Origin: Gammaproteobacteria bacterium
Lineage (GTDB): Bacteria; Pseudomonadota; Gammaproteobacteria; Steroidobacterales; GCA-2729495
Reading direction: 5' to 3'
Assembly: GCA_016874095.1 (NCBI GenBank)
Contig: VGVH01000007.1
Span: 1-50,000 of the forward strand
DNA length: 50,000 nt
Notes under the pieces: generated by a model
Databases searched by the model: none
Told to the model about the DNA's origin: nothing
What the model saw: only the letters and a program-made list of their open reading frames with translations
Shown: piece after piece, positions 32,564 to 41,612 of the stretch
Numbering within the stretch: the first letter of the stretch is position 1
Layout: each line of letters starts with the position of its first letter
Program-made: the position numbers and the translations under genes

Positions 32564-34588
32564 TCAAAGCGGCGGCGCAGCCGGATAACTCTCGAGCGCC
32601 GGGCCCAGCGCCGCCTTCAGGGGACCCAGCCAGGGCTCGAAATGGCGCCAGTGGTCCACGCCCTCGCGAAAAATCGGCTGGCGGACCTGCTCGGAGCTGG
32701 CCGTACGCACCGCGCGCTCGTTCTCGAAGAACCGCAGACAGCTGTCCTCGAAGGGGACGTTGCAGTATCGCAACAGATCACGAACCTGTGCTTCGGTGTC
32801 GGCCACCATCTCTTCATAGATGACGCGGTGCACCCGGCCGGGCAGGACCGCGTCCATGTGGGCCATGAGCTCGACGTAGTCGCGGTAGTAGCGCCCTATG
32901 TCTTCCAGGCTGTAGGTGAAGCTCTGCCCTCGCGCGAAATGCTGCTTGAAACCGGAGAAACAGCAGCCCAGCGGGTGGCGGCGGGCGTCGACGATCCGGG
33001 CGTTCGGCAGGATCAGGTGGATCAATCCGCTGTGGGCGAAGTTGTTCGGCATCTTGTCGATGAAGAACGGTCGACCGAGCTTGCGCTGCACACGGGTCTG
33101 GGCGATGTAGCGCTCGCCGAGCCCGCGGCACTGGGCCTCGGTCAGCTCGGCGAGCACCTGGGGATAGCGCGAAGGGTCGCTGCGCTTCAGCCGCGCACCG
33201 AGTTCCCGAACGAAGCCCATGATGTCCGGCAGCTCCATCGTGCCCTCGATCTGCGAATGGCTGGCGAGGATCTGCTCGACCAGCGTCGAGCCCGACCGCG
33301 GCAGGCCGACGACGAAGATCGGGTCGGCATGCGGCGCGCCCCAGCCGGCGCGCTCGGCAAAGAACTCCGGCGTAAAGAGTTCGCGCGAGCGCACCACCCG
33401 GGCGCGGTTGTCGTCTGCCGAGTAACGCAGCGACCGGCGGCGCAGTTCGTTGCCGGCGGCATAGTGGCGGAAGGACTGTTCGTACTCCCCGGCATCCTCC
33501 AGCGCCTTTCCCAGGGCGAAGTCCAGGTGCAGCCGGTCCTCGCCGGCGAGGTCGCTGCGCGCCAGCTGCGCCCGGATCGTGGCGATGTCAGCCGCTTCGA
33601 AGCGAAAGGTCTTCAGGTTGGCCAGGCTCCACCAGGCCTCGCCGAGACCCGGTGCATGCGTGAGCGCCTGCCGGTAGGCGGCGATGCTGTCGGCCTGCCG
33701 CCCTGCCGTTTTCAGGGTGTGGCCGTAGCTCATCCAGACCTTGGGTGCGCGCCGGTACTGGGCAAGCACCTTTTCGAACGCGTCGATGGCCGCAGCGTTT
33801 TCACCGAGCCGCGACAGGATGACGGCCTTCAGGTTGAGCCAGGCGGTTTGGCGCGGATTCCTGGCGAGCAGCGACTCGGCCTCGGCCAGCGCCTCCGGCA
33901 GCTTGTTCTGCCGATGGAGCATCATCGCGAGGTTCTGGCGGGCTGCGGCGAAACTCGGCGCGAGTTCGAGGCAACGGCGCAGCAGCAGCTCGGCATCGGC
34001 GTTGCGGCCCAGCCGGGCGGCGACTTCGGCCAGCATGCGGATGGCGGCCACGTCGGTGGGATGCTGCTTCAGGTGGTCGCGCAACAGCGTCTCGGCGACC
34101 GGCACCCGCTTTTCGACCAGTGCTGAGGCCGCAGCCATCAGCTTCGGATCGCGGTTTGCCGTGCTGAGGAATCGCGCGTAGGCGTCATCGGCCGCCTCGG
34201 TCTCACCGGTGGCGTGCAGGTGATCGGCCAGTGCGCGCCAAGCCTCGGCCAGATCCGGCTTGATGGCCACCGCCCGTTCCAGCGCAGCAAGCGCCTCGAC
34301 GCCACGGCCCGCCGCCCCCAGCGCGAGCCCCAGCTCCAGGTGCGTGACGGAGGCGTTCGGCTGCGAGCGCGCCAGCGGTTCGAGTATCGCGAGCGCCGCC
34401 TCGATCTGCTCCTGCTTGCGCAACGCCGCACCGAGATAGAGTTCGGCTACCGGATGGCCCGGCACGACCTTGAGGATCTCCCGCGCCTGCTCCTCGGCCA
34501 GCGCGGCTTTGTCTGCCGTCAGCAGGCGCGAGGCATGCGCCAGCGCCTGGTCGAGTGATCCGCTGCCGTTCGCTGACGGTTCGTTCAC
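32564..34588 (-). CDS. TPR-repeat sulfotransferase family protein
   Basis: This 674-residue protein has an N-terminal half made of tetratricopeptide-like repeats (about 10-380) and a C-terminal sulfotransferase domain. The PAPS-binding P-loop is GLPRSGSTLVEQIL (428-441), and RRHPLGCCFSGFKQHF contains the 3'-phosphate-binding region. Such proteins transfer sulfate from PAPS to a carbohydrate, peptide or small molecule; the acceptor is unknown. It starts with GTG at 34588, overlapping the stop of the ACT-domain gene by 4 bases, and precedes the TonB receptor by 60 bases. The recurring pairing of this family with TonB receptors suggests a linked role. Confidence 0.88.
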   Translation of the reverse strand: MNEPSANGSGSLDQALAHASRLLTADKAALAEEQAREILKVVPGHPVAELYLGAALRKQEQIEAALAILEPLARSQPNASVTHLELGLALGAAGRGVEALAALERAVAIKPDLAEAWRALADHLHATGETEAADDAYARFLSTANRDPKLMAAASALVEKRVPVAETLLRDHLKQHPTDVAAIRMLAEVAARLGRNADAELLLRRCLELAPSFAAARQNLAMMLHRQNKLPEALAEAESLLARNPRQTAWLNLKAVILSRLGENAAAIDAFEKVLAQYRRAPKVWMSYGHTLKTAGRQADSIAAYRQALTHAPGLGEAWWSLANLKTFRFEAADIATIRAQLARSDLAGEDRLHLDFALGKALEDAGEYEQSFRHYAAGNELRRRSLRYSADDNRARVVRSRELFTPEFFAERAGWGAPHADPIFVVGLPRSGSTLVEQILASHSQIEGTMELPDIMGFVRELGARLKRSDPSRYPQVLAELTEAQCRGLGERYIAQTRVQRKLGRPFFIDKMPNNFAHSGLIHLILPNARIVDARRHPLGCCFSGFKQHFARGQSFTYSLEDIGRYYRDYVELMAHMDAVLPGRVHRVIYEEMVADTEAQVRDLLRYCNVPFEDSCLRFFENERAVRTASSEQVRQPIFREGVDHWRHFEPWLGPLKAALGPALESYPAAPPL

Positions 34589-34992
34589 GTCGCCGCCGTG
34601 TCGGACAATGACTCGAGGACCTTCATCGCTGCCGCTGCCTGCTCCACCGGTACGAAAAGGTGATCATGATGCGCGGCTGCGATCACGTTGCAAGCGATGC
34701 CCTCGGCGGCAAGCGCCGCAGACACCGCCGCCGTCAGGCCGACGGCGGCGAGATCGGAGTGCACGGTCAGGGTGATCCAGGCAGCGCGGAACAGGGGCAC
34801 GAGCCCGGCGCGGCGGGCCGCGGCCTCCTCGACCACCAGCGTCCGCCCTTCCCGCTCGGTGAATTCCGCGACGGCCTCGACCGGCGGGCGTGGTGTGCCG
34901 GGCGTGAGGGACGCATATATATAGGTGCCCGCGTTCAGCTCGGGCCGCAGGGAGCGCAGCAGCGCCCGCAGTTCTGTGACTGTGGCTGTCAT
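34585..34992 (-). CDS. ACT domain-containing protein (DUF2241-like)
   Basis: A 135-residue cytoplasmic protein starting MTATVTELRALLRSLRPELNAG. The C-terminal half (about 65-130), with WITLTVHSDLAAVGLTAAVS and NVIAAAHHDHLFVPVEQA, fits the ACT fold of the DUF2241/ACT_3 group, where amino acids are common ligands. The open frame extends 41 codons further, but that would cross the divergent arsC start, so the ATG at 34992 is taken. It overlaps the sulfotransferase start by 4 bases (GTGA). It may sense an amino acid; its role here is unknown. Confidence 0.8.
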   Translation of the reverse strand: MTATVTELRALLRSLRPELNAGTYIYASLTPGTPRPPVEAVAEFTEREGRTLVVEEAAARRAGLVPLFRAAWITLTVHSDLAAVGLTAAVSAALAAEGIACNVIAAAHHDHLFVPVEQAAAAMKVLESLSDTAAT

Positions 34993-35044
34993 TACCCGGT
35001 CATATACTGCGCGCAGCTTGCCCGGCGCAACCGGGACAGGAACC

Positions 35045-35533
35045 ATGACGACACATATTCTCTTCCTTTGCACGCACAACTCGGCACGCAGCGTGCTGGC
35101 GGAGTGCCTGGCCAATCACTGGGCACGGACACTGGGCTGGGACGTGCAGGCACACAGCGCCGGCAGTGCTCCAGCCGGTCGCGTGAATCCGCACGCCCTC
35201 GCCGTGCTGGAGGCAGCCGGGATCGATACGACCGGCGTACGCAGCAAATCCTGGGACGAGTTCGCCCGACCAGGTGCGCCGGTCATGCGCATCGTGATCA
35301 CCGTCTGCGACAGTGCCGCCGCCGAAACCTGTCCCACCTGGCCCGGTGCGCCGGTGCGGGCGCATTGGGGACTGGCCGATCCGTCGTCCGCCGCCGAGGC
35401 TGATCGCCGCCACGCGTTCGAAATGACCCGGCAGGCAATTGGCTACCGCGTGCTGCAGCTGCTGGCGCTGCCGCACGAAACGATGGACGACCTGGCGCTG
35501 GCTGCAGCGTTGCAGCGAATCGGCAGCAGCTGA
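35045..35533 (+). CDS. arsC: Arsenate reductase ArsC, thioredoxin-type (low-molecular-weight phosphatase fold)
   Basis: A 162-residue protein with the P-loop CTHNSARS (Cys9-x5-Arg15) and the two further redox cysteines in VCDSAAAETCPTWPG (Cys88 and Cys96), followed by HWGLADPS. This three-cysteine pattern is that of thioredoxin-coupled arsenate reductases rather than of protein tyrosine phosphatases. The ATG at 35045 has AGGA upstream. It is divergent from the ACT-domain gene, with a 52-base spacer that contains TATACT (35003-35008) as a possible -10 box. No arsR or arsenite efflux gene is adjacent. Confidence 0.85.
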   Translation: MTTHILFLCTHNSARSVLAECLANHWARTLGWDVQAHSAGSAPAGRVNPHALAVLEAAGIDTTGVRSKSWDEFARPGAPVMRIVITVCDSAAAETCPTWPGAPVRAHWGLADPSSAAEADRRHAFEMTRQAIGYRVLQLLALPHETMDDLALAAALQRIGSS

Positions 35534-35536
35534 CGT

Positions 35537-36172
35537 CTATGGCGGCTGCCGACAGTCCTGCGCTGCGACTGTCACGTACTCACCCAGGAGCCGCACGAGT
35601 GACTGACGCTGACCGAGGCTGACGTCGGCGATCGTCCAGGCGGCGCCATCGAGGCGCAGCAGCACGTCGTCGCGCCAGGCACGCGTCCTGTTGCGACCAC
35701 CTTTCGGGAAGCGTTCGTCGACGTACACCAGGTTGGCCGCGACCGTAACCAGTCCATCGCTCGATGCGGCATCACCGTAGGCGACTTCGGTCGCGCCCTC
35801 GAAATTGCCGACGAAGAGATCGCCCTCGAGGATCTCCGGCTTCTCGCCGGGCTGCGCGGCCGCGCGGCAGGCCGCGTCGGCCACCGCGGCATCATCAAGC
35901 AGCGAATTCAGCTGCGCGGACAGCAGCGGCTCGAGCGCCTCACGCTCAGCCGCAGCCGGCAGGCCCGCGCCGGGGTGCGCCAGCACCCAGCCGTAGAACG
36001 ACTGCAGCACCTGGTCGGCATCAACTTCGGTGATGAAGACCTGGGGCGGGGTTTCGGCGGCAACCTCCGCGGCAGGTGCAACGTCCGGAACACCGGCTGG
36101 CGGTGGTTCGTCGGCAAGAACGGCGGAAGTCGTTGCCACGAATACGAGCATCCAGTGTCTTGACTTCAGCAT
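35537..36172 (-). CDS. Exported hypothetical protein, DUF3828-like
   Basis: A 211-residue protein with an N-terminal signal peptide (MLKSRHWMLVFVATTSAVLA). The C-terminal domain (about 50-205) includes VLQSFYGWVLAHPGAG, a predicted helix, and the beta-rich LVTVAANLVYVDERFPKGG and DVLLRLDGAAWTIADVSLG. It resembles the DUF3828 family of unknown function; periplasmic location is inferred. The ATG at 36172 is chosen because the hydrophobic leader begins there. It converges with arsC, with 3 bases between the stop codons. Confidence 0.6.
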   Translation of the reverse strand: MLKSRHWMLVFVATTSAVLADEPPPAGVPDVAPAAEVAAETPPQVFITEVDADQVLQSFYGWVLAHPGAGLPAAAEREALEPLLSAQLNSLLDDAAVADAACRAAAQPGEKPEILEGDLFVGNFEGATEVAYGDAASSDGLVTVAANLVYVDERFPKGGRNRTRAWRDDVLLRLDGAAWTIADVSLGQRQSLVRLLGEYVTVAAQDCRQPP

Positions 36173-36188
36173 GAGCAAAACCGTGAAC

Positions 36189-36453
36189 CTAGGAAAGCAG
36201 CGCCGCCAGGGCCTCAATTGTGCGCTGACTGGCCGTCCGCTCCAAGTGATGCGGCATCCATCCGGTACACGACATGCTCATGGACTACGCCATTCAGCTC
36301 GGCGTTGTAGCCCCTGCCCCAGCAGCGCCGCACGATGAACGTGAAGCCGATCGTCACGGCGCGCTCCGCCGGCCGCCAGGCTACACCGACGGTCCCGGCC
36401 GTATCTCCGATCCATCGGAAAACCGCGCCAACCGAAACGCCTGCATGGCGCAA
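36189..36453 (-). pseudogene. Decayed GNAT acetyltransferase remnant
   Basis: On the minus strand one frame reads VTIGFTFIVRRCWGRGYNAE, like the acetyl-CoA-binding core of GNAT enzymes. About 30 codons later another frame reads RTASQRTIEALAALLS before a TAG at 36191-36189, like the family's NxxSQRAIEKLG ending. The two halves are out of frame and the middle is unrecognisable. The remnant overlaps the 3' end of the FAD oxidoreductase gene in a different frame. Confidence 0.5.
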
Positions 36454-37712
36454 GCCCCCGATCTCCCTCTAACCAACTCCGCCACCGCTTCCCCCGCCGC
36501 AGGCCCGATCCCGAAGCCATGCCCGCTGAAGCCTGTGGCGATGTAGAAGCCCTTGCTCTCCGCCACCGCCGAAATCACCGGCAACACGTCCGGGGAGGCC
36601 TCGATCACTCCCGCCCAGGTCTCTTCGATCGGCGCGGAGGCGATATCCGGGAAGTCGCTGGCCAGCGCAGCCTGGATCTCGGTGAGGATCCCTGCACTTG
36701 GCGGCGGCGCGAGCACGCGCGTCGCTTCCGGTGAAGCCGCGGTCGAGACATCGTTGTCTGCGCCCGGGCTCACCCGCAGCCGCACGGCGCCATGCTCCTG
36801 CAGGAAGGCTTTCATGAACTTAGGGGCGAAGCGCAGGGTGTCGGCGCAGACGAAGTGCTCCAGCGCCGCGCCGTGTGCGACCGTGTAGCCGCCATCGCTC
36901 CTTCTCCTTATCGCGACGCGTGGCGCGAACGCGGTGCCGTTGGTGATCTTCACGGTCGGTGCGGTGCGCGCGACGCTGCCCTTCAGGCGCAGCTGCGGCA
37001 CCGTCACGCCGAGCGTGCGGCAGAGCGAGGACGTCCATGCTCCTGCGGCGCAGACGACGGTGCTGGCCGCGATGCGCCCGTGCTCGGTCACGACGCCGCT
37101 GATCGAGCCCGCCGACGACTCGATGCTGCGCACCGCGCAGTGCGTAACGATGCGGGCGCCGGCGCGCTCCGCGGCACGCGCGATCACCGGCGCGGCGCGG
37201 TTCGGTTCGGCGCGGCCGTCGCTCGGCGTGTACAAGGCACCGTGCCAGCGCCTGCTGCCGTTCTCGAGCACGGTGTTCAGCGCCTGTTGGCCGAGGAGCT
37301 GCGTGTCGAGCCCGTGTTCCTTCGCGATGGGGAGGAACTTCGCGTGTTCGGCGAGCGCGTCTTCGTTCCCGGCGAGGTACAGGCACCCGCCCTGCACGAA
37401 GCCTGCGTCGTCGCCAGCCTCGGTCGCGAGCGACTTCCAGATCTCCATGCTGCGGATCATCAGCGGCAGCTCCAGCGGTGAGCGGCCCTGCTGGCGCACC
37501 CAGCCCCAGTTGCGACCCGACTGCTCGCCGGCGACACGGCCCTTTTCCAGGACGACAGTGCTGACCCCTTGTTTCGCGAGGAACCAGGCGGCGGAGGCGC
37601 CGACGATGCCGCCGCCGATGATGACGACGTCGGATCTCTGCGGCAGTGGTTGAGTCGGGTCGAATGCCCACCCGTCACGAATGGACCCGGGTATCTGCCG
37701 CTCGCCCGTCAT
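36381..37712 (-). CDS. FAD-dependent oxidoreductase, D-amino acid oxidase/glycine oxidase family
   Basis: A 443-residue DAO-fold flavoprotein with the N-terminal motif DVVIIGGGIVGASAAWFLAK. It has GRNWGWVRQQGRSPLELPLM, typical of amine-oxidising members, and the C-terminal FATGFSGHGFGIGP-like segment ATGFSGHGFGIGPAAGEAVA. It likely oxidises an amino acid or amine. The stretch after about residue 420 (CAMQAFRLARF) is less conserved and overlaps a GNAT remnant. It starts 4 bases after the stop of the M20 peptidase gene, so the two are probably one operon. Confidence 0.85.
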   Translation of the reverse strand: MTGERQIPGSIRDGWAFDPTQPLPQRSDVVIIGGGIVGASAAWFLAKQGVSTVVLEKGRVAGEQSGRNWGWVRQQGRSPLELPLMIRSMEIWKSLATEAGDDAGFVQGGCLYLAGNEDALAEHAKFLPIAKEHGLDTQLLGQQALNTVLENGSRRWHGALYTPSDGRAEPNRAAPVIARAAERAGARIVTHCAVRSIESSAGSISGVVTEHGRIAASTVVCAAGAWTSSLCRTLGVTVPQLRLKGSVARTAPTVKITNGTAFAPRVAIRRRSDGGYTVAHGAALEHFVCADTLRFAPKFMKAFLQEHGAVRLRVSPGADNDVSTAASPEATRVLAPPPSAGILTEIQAALASDFPDIASAPIEETWAGVIEASPDVLPVISAVAESKGFYIATGFSGHGFGIGPAAGEAVAELVRGRSGACAMQAFRLARFSDGSEIRPGPSV

Positions 37713-37716
37713 CTGT

Positions 37717-39117
37717 TCAGCGCTTGCCGAACTGCTGCAGCAACCGGTACCAGAAACTCACCATGTCGTTGAAGGCGTCGATGCGCACGTATTCGTTGGC
37801 CGAATGCATGACGTGGTCCTGTGGAGCGAACACGAGGCCGCGCACGCCGTAGGTCGGGATGCCGGCCGAGCGCGTGTACATGCCGTCGGATGCCGTTGGC
37901 GACATGAAGGGCACCACGGCAATCTTCGGCCAGACGTCGCGGACAGCGCGCTCGACGGCCCGGAGCACGACAGGATTCAGCGGTGATGCGGGTGCCGCCA
38001 CCGGTTCCCAGGCCGTCACGACTTCCACGCCGGTGTCGCGCACCAGCTCCCGGAGCAGAGTCTTCACTTCGCTGCCCGAAGACTGCGGCAGTATCCGGCA
38101 GTTCACGGTGGCCGTGGCGCTGGGCGCGAGCACGTTGTCGCCGATGCCGGCGTTTAGTCGTGTCGCGACGCAGGTCGTGCGCAGCACGGCGCTGCGTTCG
38201 GCGTCGGCTTCGACAGCGTCGATCGCCCGATCGTCGATGCGGCCGTCCGCCAGGGCAAGGGCCCCGGCGCGCTGTGCAGGCGGCAACGTCGGGGCCAGCG
38301 CACGGAAATAGGCACGACTCGTCTCGTTCAGATCGCGCGGAAAGCGCATCGGCGCGAGTCTTGCCAGCGCCGCGGCCAGGTCGTAGATCGCGTTGTCGTC
38401 GCTCGGCAGGGAGCTGTGGCGGCTCAGGCCCCTGGCTTCCAGCCGGTAGGTCGCGTAGAGCTTCTCCGCCGTCTGCAGCAGGAAGCTCTTCGGCGTGCGC
38501 GCTTCATTGGCGTCGACGTAGCCGCTGTCGCCGTTGAGGGCGAACTCCGGATCGGCCTTCTCGCGCACGCGCTCGATCAGCCACCGGGTATTCGCCATCT
38601 GCGTTTCTTCATCGGCCGTGAAGAACAGGATGAGGTCGCGGTCCGGCTCGAAGCCCTCGGACTTCAGGCGGATGACGCTGGTGGTGATCGCAGAAATCGC
38701 GCCCTTGATGTCCGCGGTGCCGCGACCGTACAGGGCGCCATCCCTTTCGGTCACGGTCCAGGGGTCGGTGCCCCAGTCGGCGGTCACCGCGTCGACCACG
38801 TCGATGTGCGCCATCAACAGCACGGGGCGGGCCTTCGGGCGCGGGCTGCGGAACCAGGCGAGCAGATTGCCGTCGCCGGCGTTCAGGCCGGCGGTGTCGA
38901 TGTCGCTGTCGGCGAAGCCCGCGGCCCGGAGTCGCGCCGCAATCGCCTCGGCGGCCTTCTTCGTCTGCCCCGGCCCGGCAGCCTGCGAGGTGTTGATCGC
39001 GACGAGTTCGGCCATCATCTCGCGGGCGAGCACTTGCTGGCCTTCGTCGCCCGCGGCAGCGGAACCCGCGACGATCAGCAGGGCGGCAGCAAGACAGCGG
39101 CGGAACGGCACGGGCAT
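37717..39117 (-). CDS. M20 family metallopeptidase, exported
   Basis: A 466-residue zinc peptidase with a signal peptide (about 1-22, ending AGSAAA). The metal-binding residues lie in LMAHIDVVDA, GRGTADIKGA, FTADEETQM and, near the C-terminus, DHVMHSANEY. This matches carboxypeptidase/dipeptidase-type M20 enzymes (CPG70/peptidase V-like), probably periplasmic. The open frame extends far upstream, but only antisense to other genes; the ATG at 39117 begins the signal peptide. It is followed by the FAD oxidoreductase and is divergent from the BKACE operon across a 93-base spacer with no clear promoter. Confidence 0.9.
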   Translation of the reverse strand: MPVPFRRCLAAALLIVAGSAAAGDEGQQVLAREMMAELVAINTSQAAGPGQTKKAAEAIAARLRAAGFADSDIDTAGLNAGDGNLLAWFRSPRPKARPVLLMAHIDVVDAVTADWGTDPWTVTERDGALYGRGTADIKGAISAITTSVIRLKSEGFEPDRDLILFFTADEETQMANTRWLIERVREKADPEFALNGDSGYVDANEARTPKSFLLQTAEKLYATYRLEARGLSRHSSLPSDDNAIYDLAAALARLAPMRFPRDLNETSRAYFRALAPTLPPAQRAGALALADGRIDDRAIDAVEADAERSAVLRTTCVATRLNAGIGDNVLAPSATATVNCRILPQSSGSEVKTLLRELVRDTGVEVVTAWEPVAAPASPLNPVVLRAVERAVRDVWPKIAVVPFMSPTASDGMYTRSAGIPTYGVRGLVFAPQDHVMHSANEYVRIDAFNDMVSFWYRLLQQFGKR

Positions 39118-39210
39118 GGCGAGAACTCCGGTGGGGCTGGCGACGAGTCTCGCCCGTGCCGGGGGCCTGCGTCCACCCCGGTACTGCGACCCTGTGCGAC
39201 AATTCGCCGG

Positions 39211-40038
39211 GTGACACGGCCTGTCATCATCGCCTGCGCGATCACCGGCTCGCTGCCGAAGAAGCGGGACAACCCCGGAGTGCCCGTCACGCCTGCCGAG
39301 CAGGTTCAGAGCACGTTCGAAGCCTGGCAGGCCGGGTGTTCGCTGGTGCACATCCATGTGCGTGACGACGACGAGCAGCCCTCGTCTGATCCGGCGCGGT
39401 TTGCCGCAGTGCAGGCCGGCGTGCGCGAACGCTGCCCGGGCATGATCGTGCAGTTCTCGACCGGCGGGCGCGGGCGCGACGCTGCCGAGAGGGGTTCGGC
39501 CCTGTACCTGCGGCCGGACATGGCGTCGCTCGCGACGGGTTCGGTCAATTTCCCGACAGCTGTGTACGAGAACTCGCCGCAGCTCGTCGAGGCGCTGGCG
39601 GGTTCGATGAAGGAACATGGCATCAAGCCGGAAGTCGAGGTGTTCGACGCGGCGATGCTCTACAACGCGCGCGACCTGCTCGACCGCGGCCTGCTGCGCG
39701 CGCCGGTCCACGTGCAGTTCGTGCTGGGCCTGAGGAACGCGCTGCCGCCGCGCCGGCGCGTGCTCGAGTTCCTGGTGAGCGAGCTCGCCGAGGTGCTGCC
39801 CGGCGCGACCTGGACGGCGGCCGGCATCGGCCGCTGGCAGCAGGAGGTCGCCGGCTGGGCACTCGCCCTCGGCGGTCATTGCCGCACGGGCATGGAGGAC
39901 AACCTCAAGCTCGATGCGAAGACGTTGGCGCCGTCGAACGCCGCGCTCGTCGCGCAGATCGCCGCGCTCTGCGCCCTGCACGACGCGCGGCCGGCCACCT
40001 GTGCGGAAGCGCGCGCCCTGCTGTCGCTGCCCGCCTGA
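39211..40038 (+). CDS. Beta-keto acid cleavage enzyme (BKACE, DUF849)
   Basis: BKACE enzymes use zinc and acetyl-CoA to cleave a beta-keto acid into acetoacetate and a CoA ester. This 275-residue protein starts at a GTG (TRPVIIACAITGSLPKK) and has the metal site HIHVRDDD, FSTGGRGR, and the C-terminal GHCRTGMEDNL with the catalytic/metal glutamate. Different members act on 5-amino-3-oxohexanoate, dehydrocarnitine or beta-ketoadipate; the substrate here is unknown. It is the first gene of an operon with a P5C-type dehydrogenase (3-base gap) and an aminotransferase, which suggests an amino-keto acid. Confidence 0.9.
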   Translation: MTRPVIIACAITGSLPKKRDNPGVPVTPAEQVQSTFEAWQAGCSLVHIHVRDDDEQPSSDPARFAAVQAGVRERCPGMIVQFSTGGRGRDAAERGSALYLRPDMASLATGSVNFPTAVYENSPQLVEALAGSMKEHGIKPEVEVFDAAMLYNARDLLDRGLLRAPVHVQFVLGLRNALPPRRRVLEFLVSELAEVLPGATWTAAGIGRWQQEVAGWALALGGHCRTGMEDNLKLDAKTLAPSNAALVAQIAALCALHDARPATCAEARALLSLPA

Positions 40039-40041
40039 GAC

Positions 40042-41607
40042 ATGAGCTACAAGCTCACCTATTCGACGATGTTCGACCCGCCGCCGGAGCTGCACACGCG
40101 GTTCGAGTCGGCACTGGCCCGCGTGCGCGCAGGCCTCGGACGCAGCCACGGCCATCACATCGACGGGCGGGACGTTTCCGGTGCGGTGAAGTACAGCCAG
40201 GCCAGCCCGATCGACCGCGAGCTGGTGCTCGGGGAGTTTGCCGACGCGACCGCCGGCGAGGTCGGGGCCGCGGTCGCTGCCGCGAAGCGCGCGTATCCGG
40301 CGTGGCGACGCGCGAGCGTCGCGGAGCGCTGCGCGTTGCTCCGGCGCGTGGCGGCGCTCATCGAGGAGCGCGTATACGAAATCGCGGCCGCCGTTGCGCT
40401 GGAGGTCGGCAAGAACCGCATGGAGGCCCTGGGCGAGGTCCAGGAGACCGCCGACTTCTTCTCCCTGTACTGCGACGACTACGAGCGCGGCAACTTCGAC
40501 CACGCGCTGCCGGACGACCCGCTCACGACCCATCGCAGCCACAACCGTTCCGTCATGAAGCCCTACGGGGTCTGGGCGGTCATCGCGCCGTTCAATTTTC
40601 CCTTCGCGCTGGCCGGCGGCCCCGTCGCTGCGGCGCTCGTGACCGGCAACACCGTTGTCCTCAAGGGCGCGACCGACACGCCGTGGTCCGCGCGCCTGCT
40701 GGCGGATGCGATCCGCGATGCCGGGTTGCCGCCGGGCGTGTTCAACGCGGTGAACGGCAGCGGCACCGGCGCCGGTGTCGCGCTGTCGGGCCACCCGGAG
40801 ATCGCCGGCATCACCTTCACCGGTTCGCATGCCGTCGGCATGCAGATGGCGCAGCGCTATGCAGCCGGTCCGACACCGCGGCCCTGCATCGCGGAAATGG
40901 GTGGCAAGAACGCCGTGATCGTGACCGCGCGGGCGGATCTGGAGCGGGCGGCACTCGGGATCACGCGTTCGGCCTTCGGCATGGGCGGCCAGAAATGCTC
41001 CGCGCTGTCGCGCATCTATGTGGACGGCAGGATCGCCGATGCCCTCATCGAACGGCTGGTGGCCGAGGCTGGCAGGATCCGTATCGGAGATCCGACGCGG
41101 CGCGAACACTGGCTGGGCCCGGTGATCAATGGCACCGCCTGGCGCCGCTATGCGCGTGCTGTCGAATCCCTGCGCAGCAACGGCGCGACGCTGCACGTTG
41201 GCGGCGAGCAACTGAAGGCGGGCGAACTCGGGCGCGGCTGGTTCGTCGCCCCGACGCTCGCCGAGGCTCCGCTGCACGACGCACTCTGGCGCGAGGAACT
41301 GTTCCTGCCGCTGGCAATGCTGGCGCGTGTGAGCGACCGCGACGCCGCAATGGCCCTGGCGAACGAGTCCACGCTGGGCCTCACGGCTGGTTTTTACGGC
41401 GGCGCCGACGAAACGGAGTGGTTCTTCGATAACATCGAGGCCGGCGTGACCTATGCGAACCGCCCGCAGGGCGCGACGACCGGCGCCTGGCCGGGCTACC
41501 AGCCGTTCGGCGGCTGGAAGGGCTCGGGCACTACCGGCAAGGGAATCGCCTCGAGTTACTACCTCGCGCTGTACCAGCGCGAACAGTCGCAGACCACGGT
41601 GGAGTGA
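40042..41607 (+). CDS. Aldehyde dehydrogenase, 1-pyrroline-5-carboxylate (glutamate semialdehyde) dehydrogenase-like
   Basis: A 521-residue NAD(P)-dependent aldehyde dehydrogenase. The catalytic cysteine is Cys319 in GGQKCSALSR and the general base is Glu285 in AEMGGKN. The Asn185 region is PFNFPFALAGGP, and NTVVLKGATDTPWSARLL is typical of P5C dehydrogenases of the RocA/PruA-like class. It has no proline dehydrogenase domain. It may oxidise glutamate semialdehyde or a similar amino-aldehyde. It lies 3 bases after BKACE and overlaps or abuts the aminotransferase gene. Confidence 0.88.
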   Translation: MSYKLTYSTMFDPPPELHTRFESALARVRAGLGRSHGHHIDGRDVSGAVKYSQASPIDRELVLGEFADATAGEVGAAVAAAKRAYPAWRRASVAERCALLRRVAALIEERVYEIAAAVALEVGKNRMEALGEVQETADFFSLYCDDYERGNFDHALPDDPLTTHRSHNRSVMKPYGVWAVIAPFNFPFALAGGPVAAALVTGNTVVLKGATDTPWSARLLADAIRDAGLPPGVFNAVNGSGTGAGVALSGHPEIAGITFTGSHAVGMQMAQRYAAGPTPRPCIAEMGGKNAVIVTARADLERAALGITRSAFGMGGQKCSALSRIYVDGRIADALIERLVAEAGRIRIGDPTRREHWLGPVINGTAWRRYARAVESLRSNGATLHVGGEQLKAGELGRGWFVAPTLAEAPLHDALWREELFLPLAMLARVSDRDAAMALANESTLGLTAGFYGGADETEWFFDNIEAGVTYANRPQGATTGAWPGYQPFGGWKGSGTTGKGIASSYYLALYQREQSQTTVE

Positions 41608-41612
41608 ACGCG

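Noticed and set aside
34914-34924. ATATATATA run as a promoter or recombination site
   Set aside because: It encodes the conserved TYIYA segment of the ACT-domain protein and is well inside the gene.
35045-35533. Protein tyrosine phosphatase
   Set aside because: The two extra cysteines in VCDSAAAETCP and the HWGLADP segment match thioredoxin-type arsenate reductases.
39118-41277. Minus-strand frame extending the M20 peptidase by about 720 codons
   Set aside because: The extension is antisense to BKACE and the aldehyde dehydrogenase, and the signal peptide of the peptidase begins at 39117.
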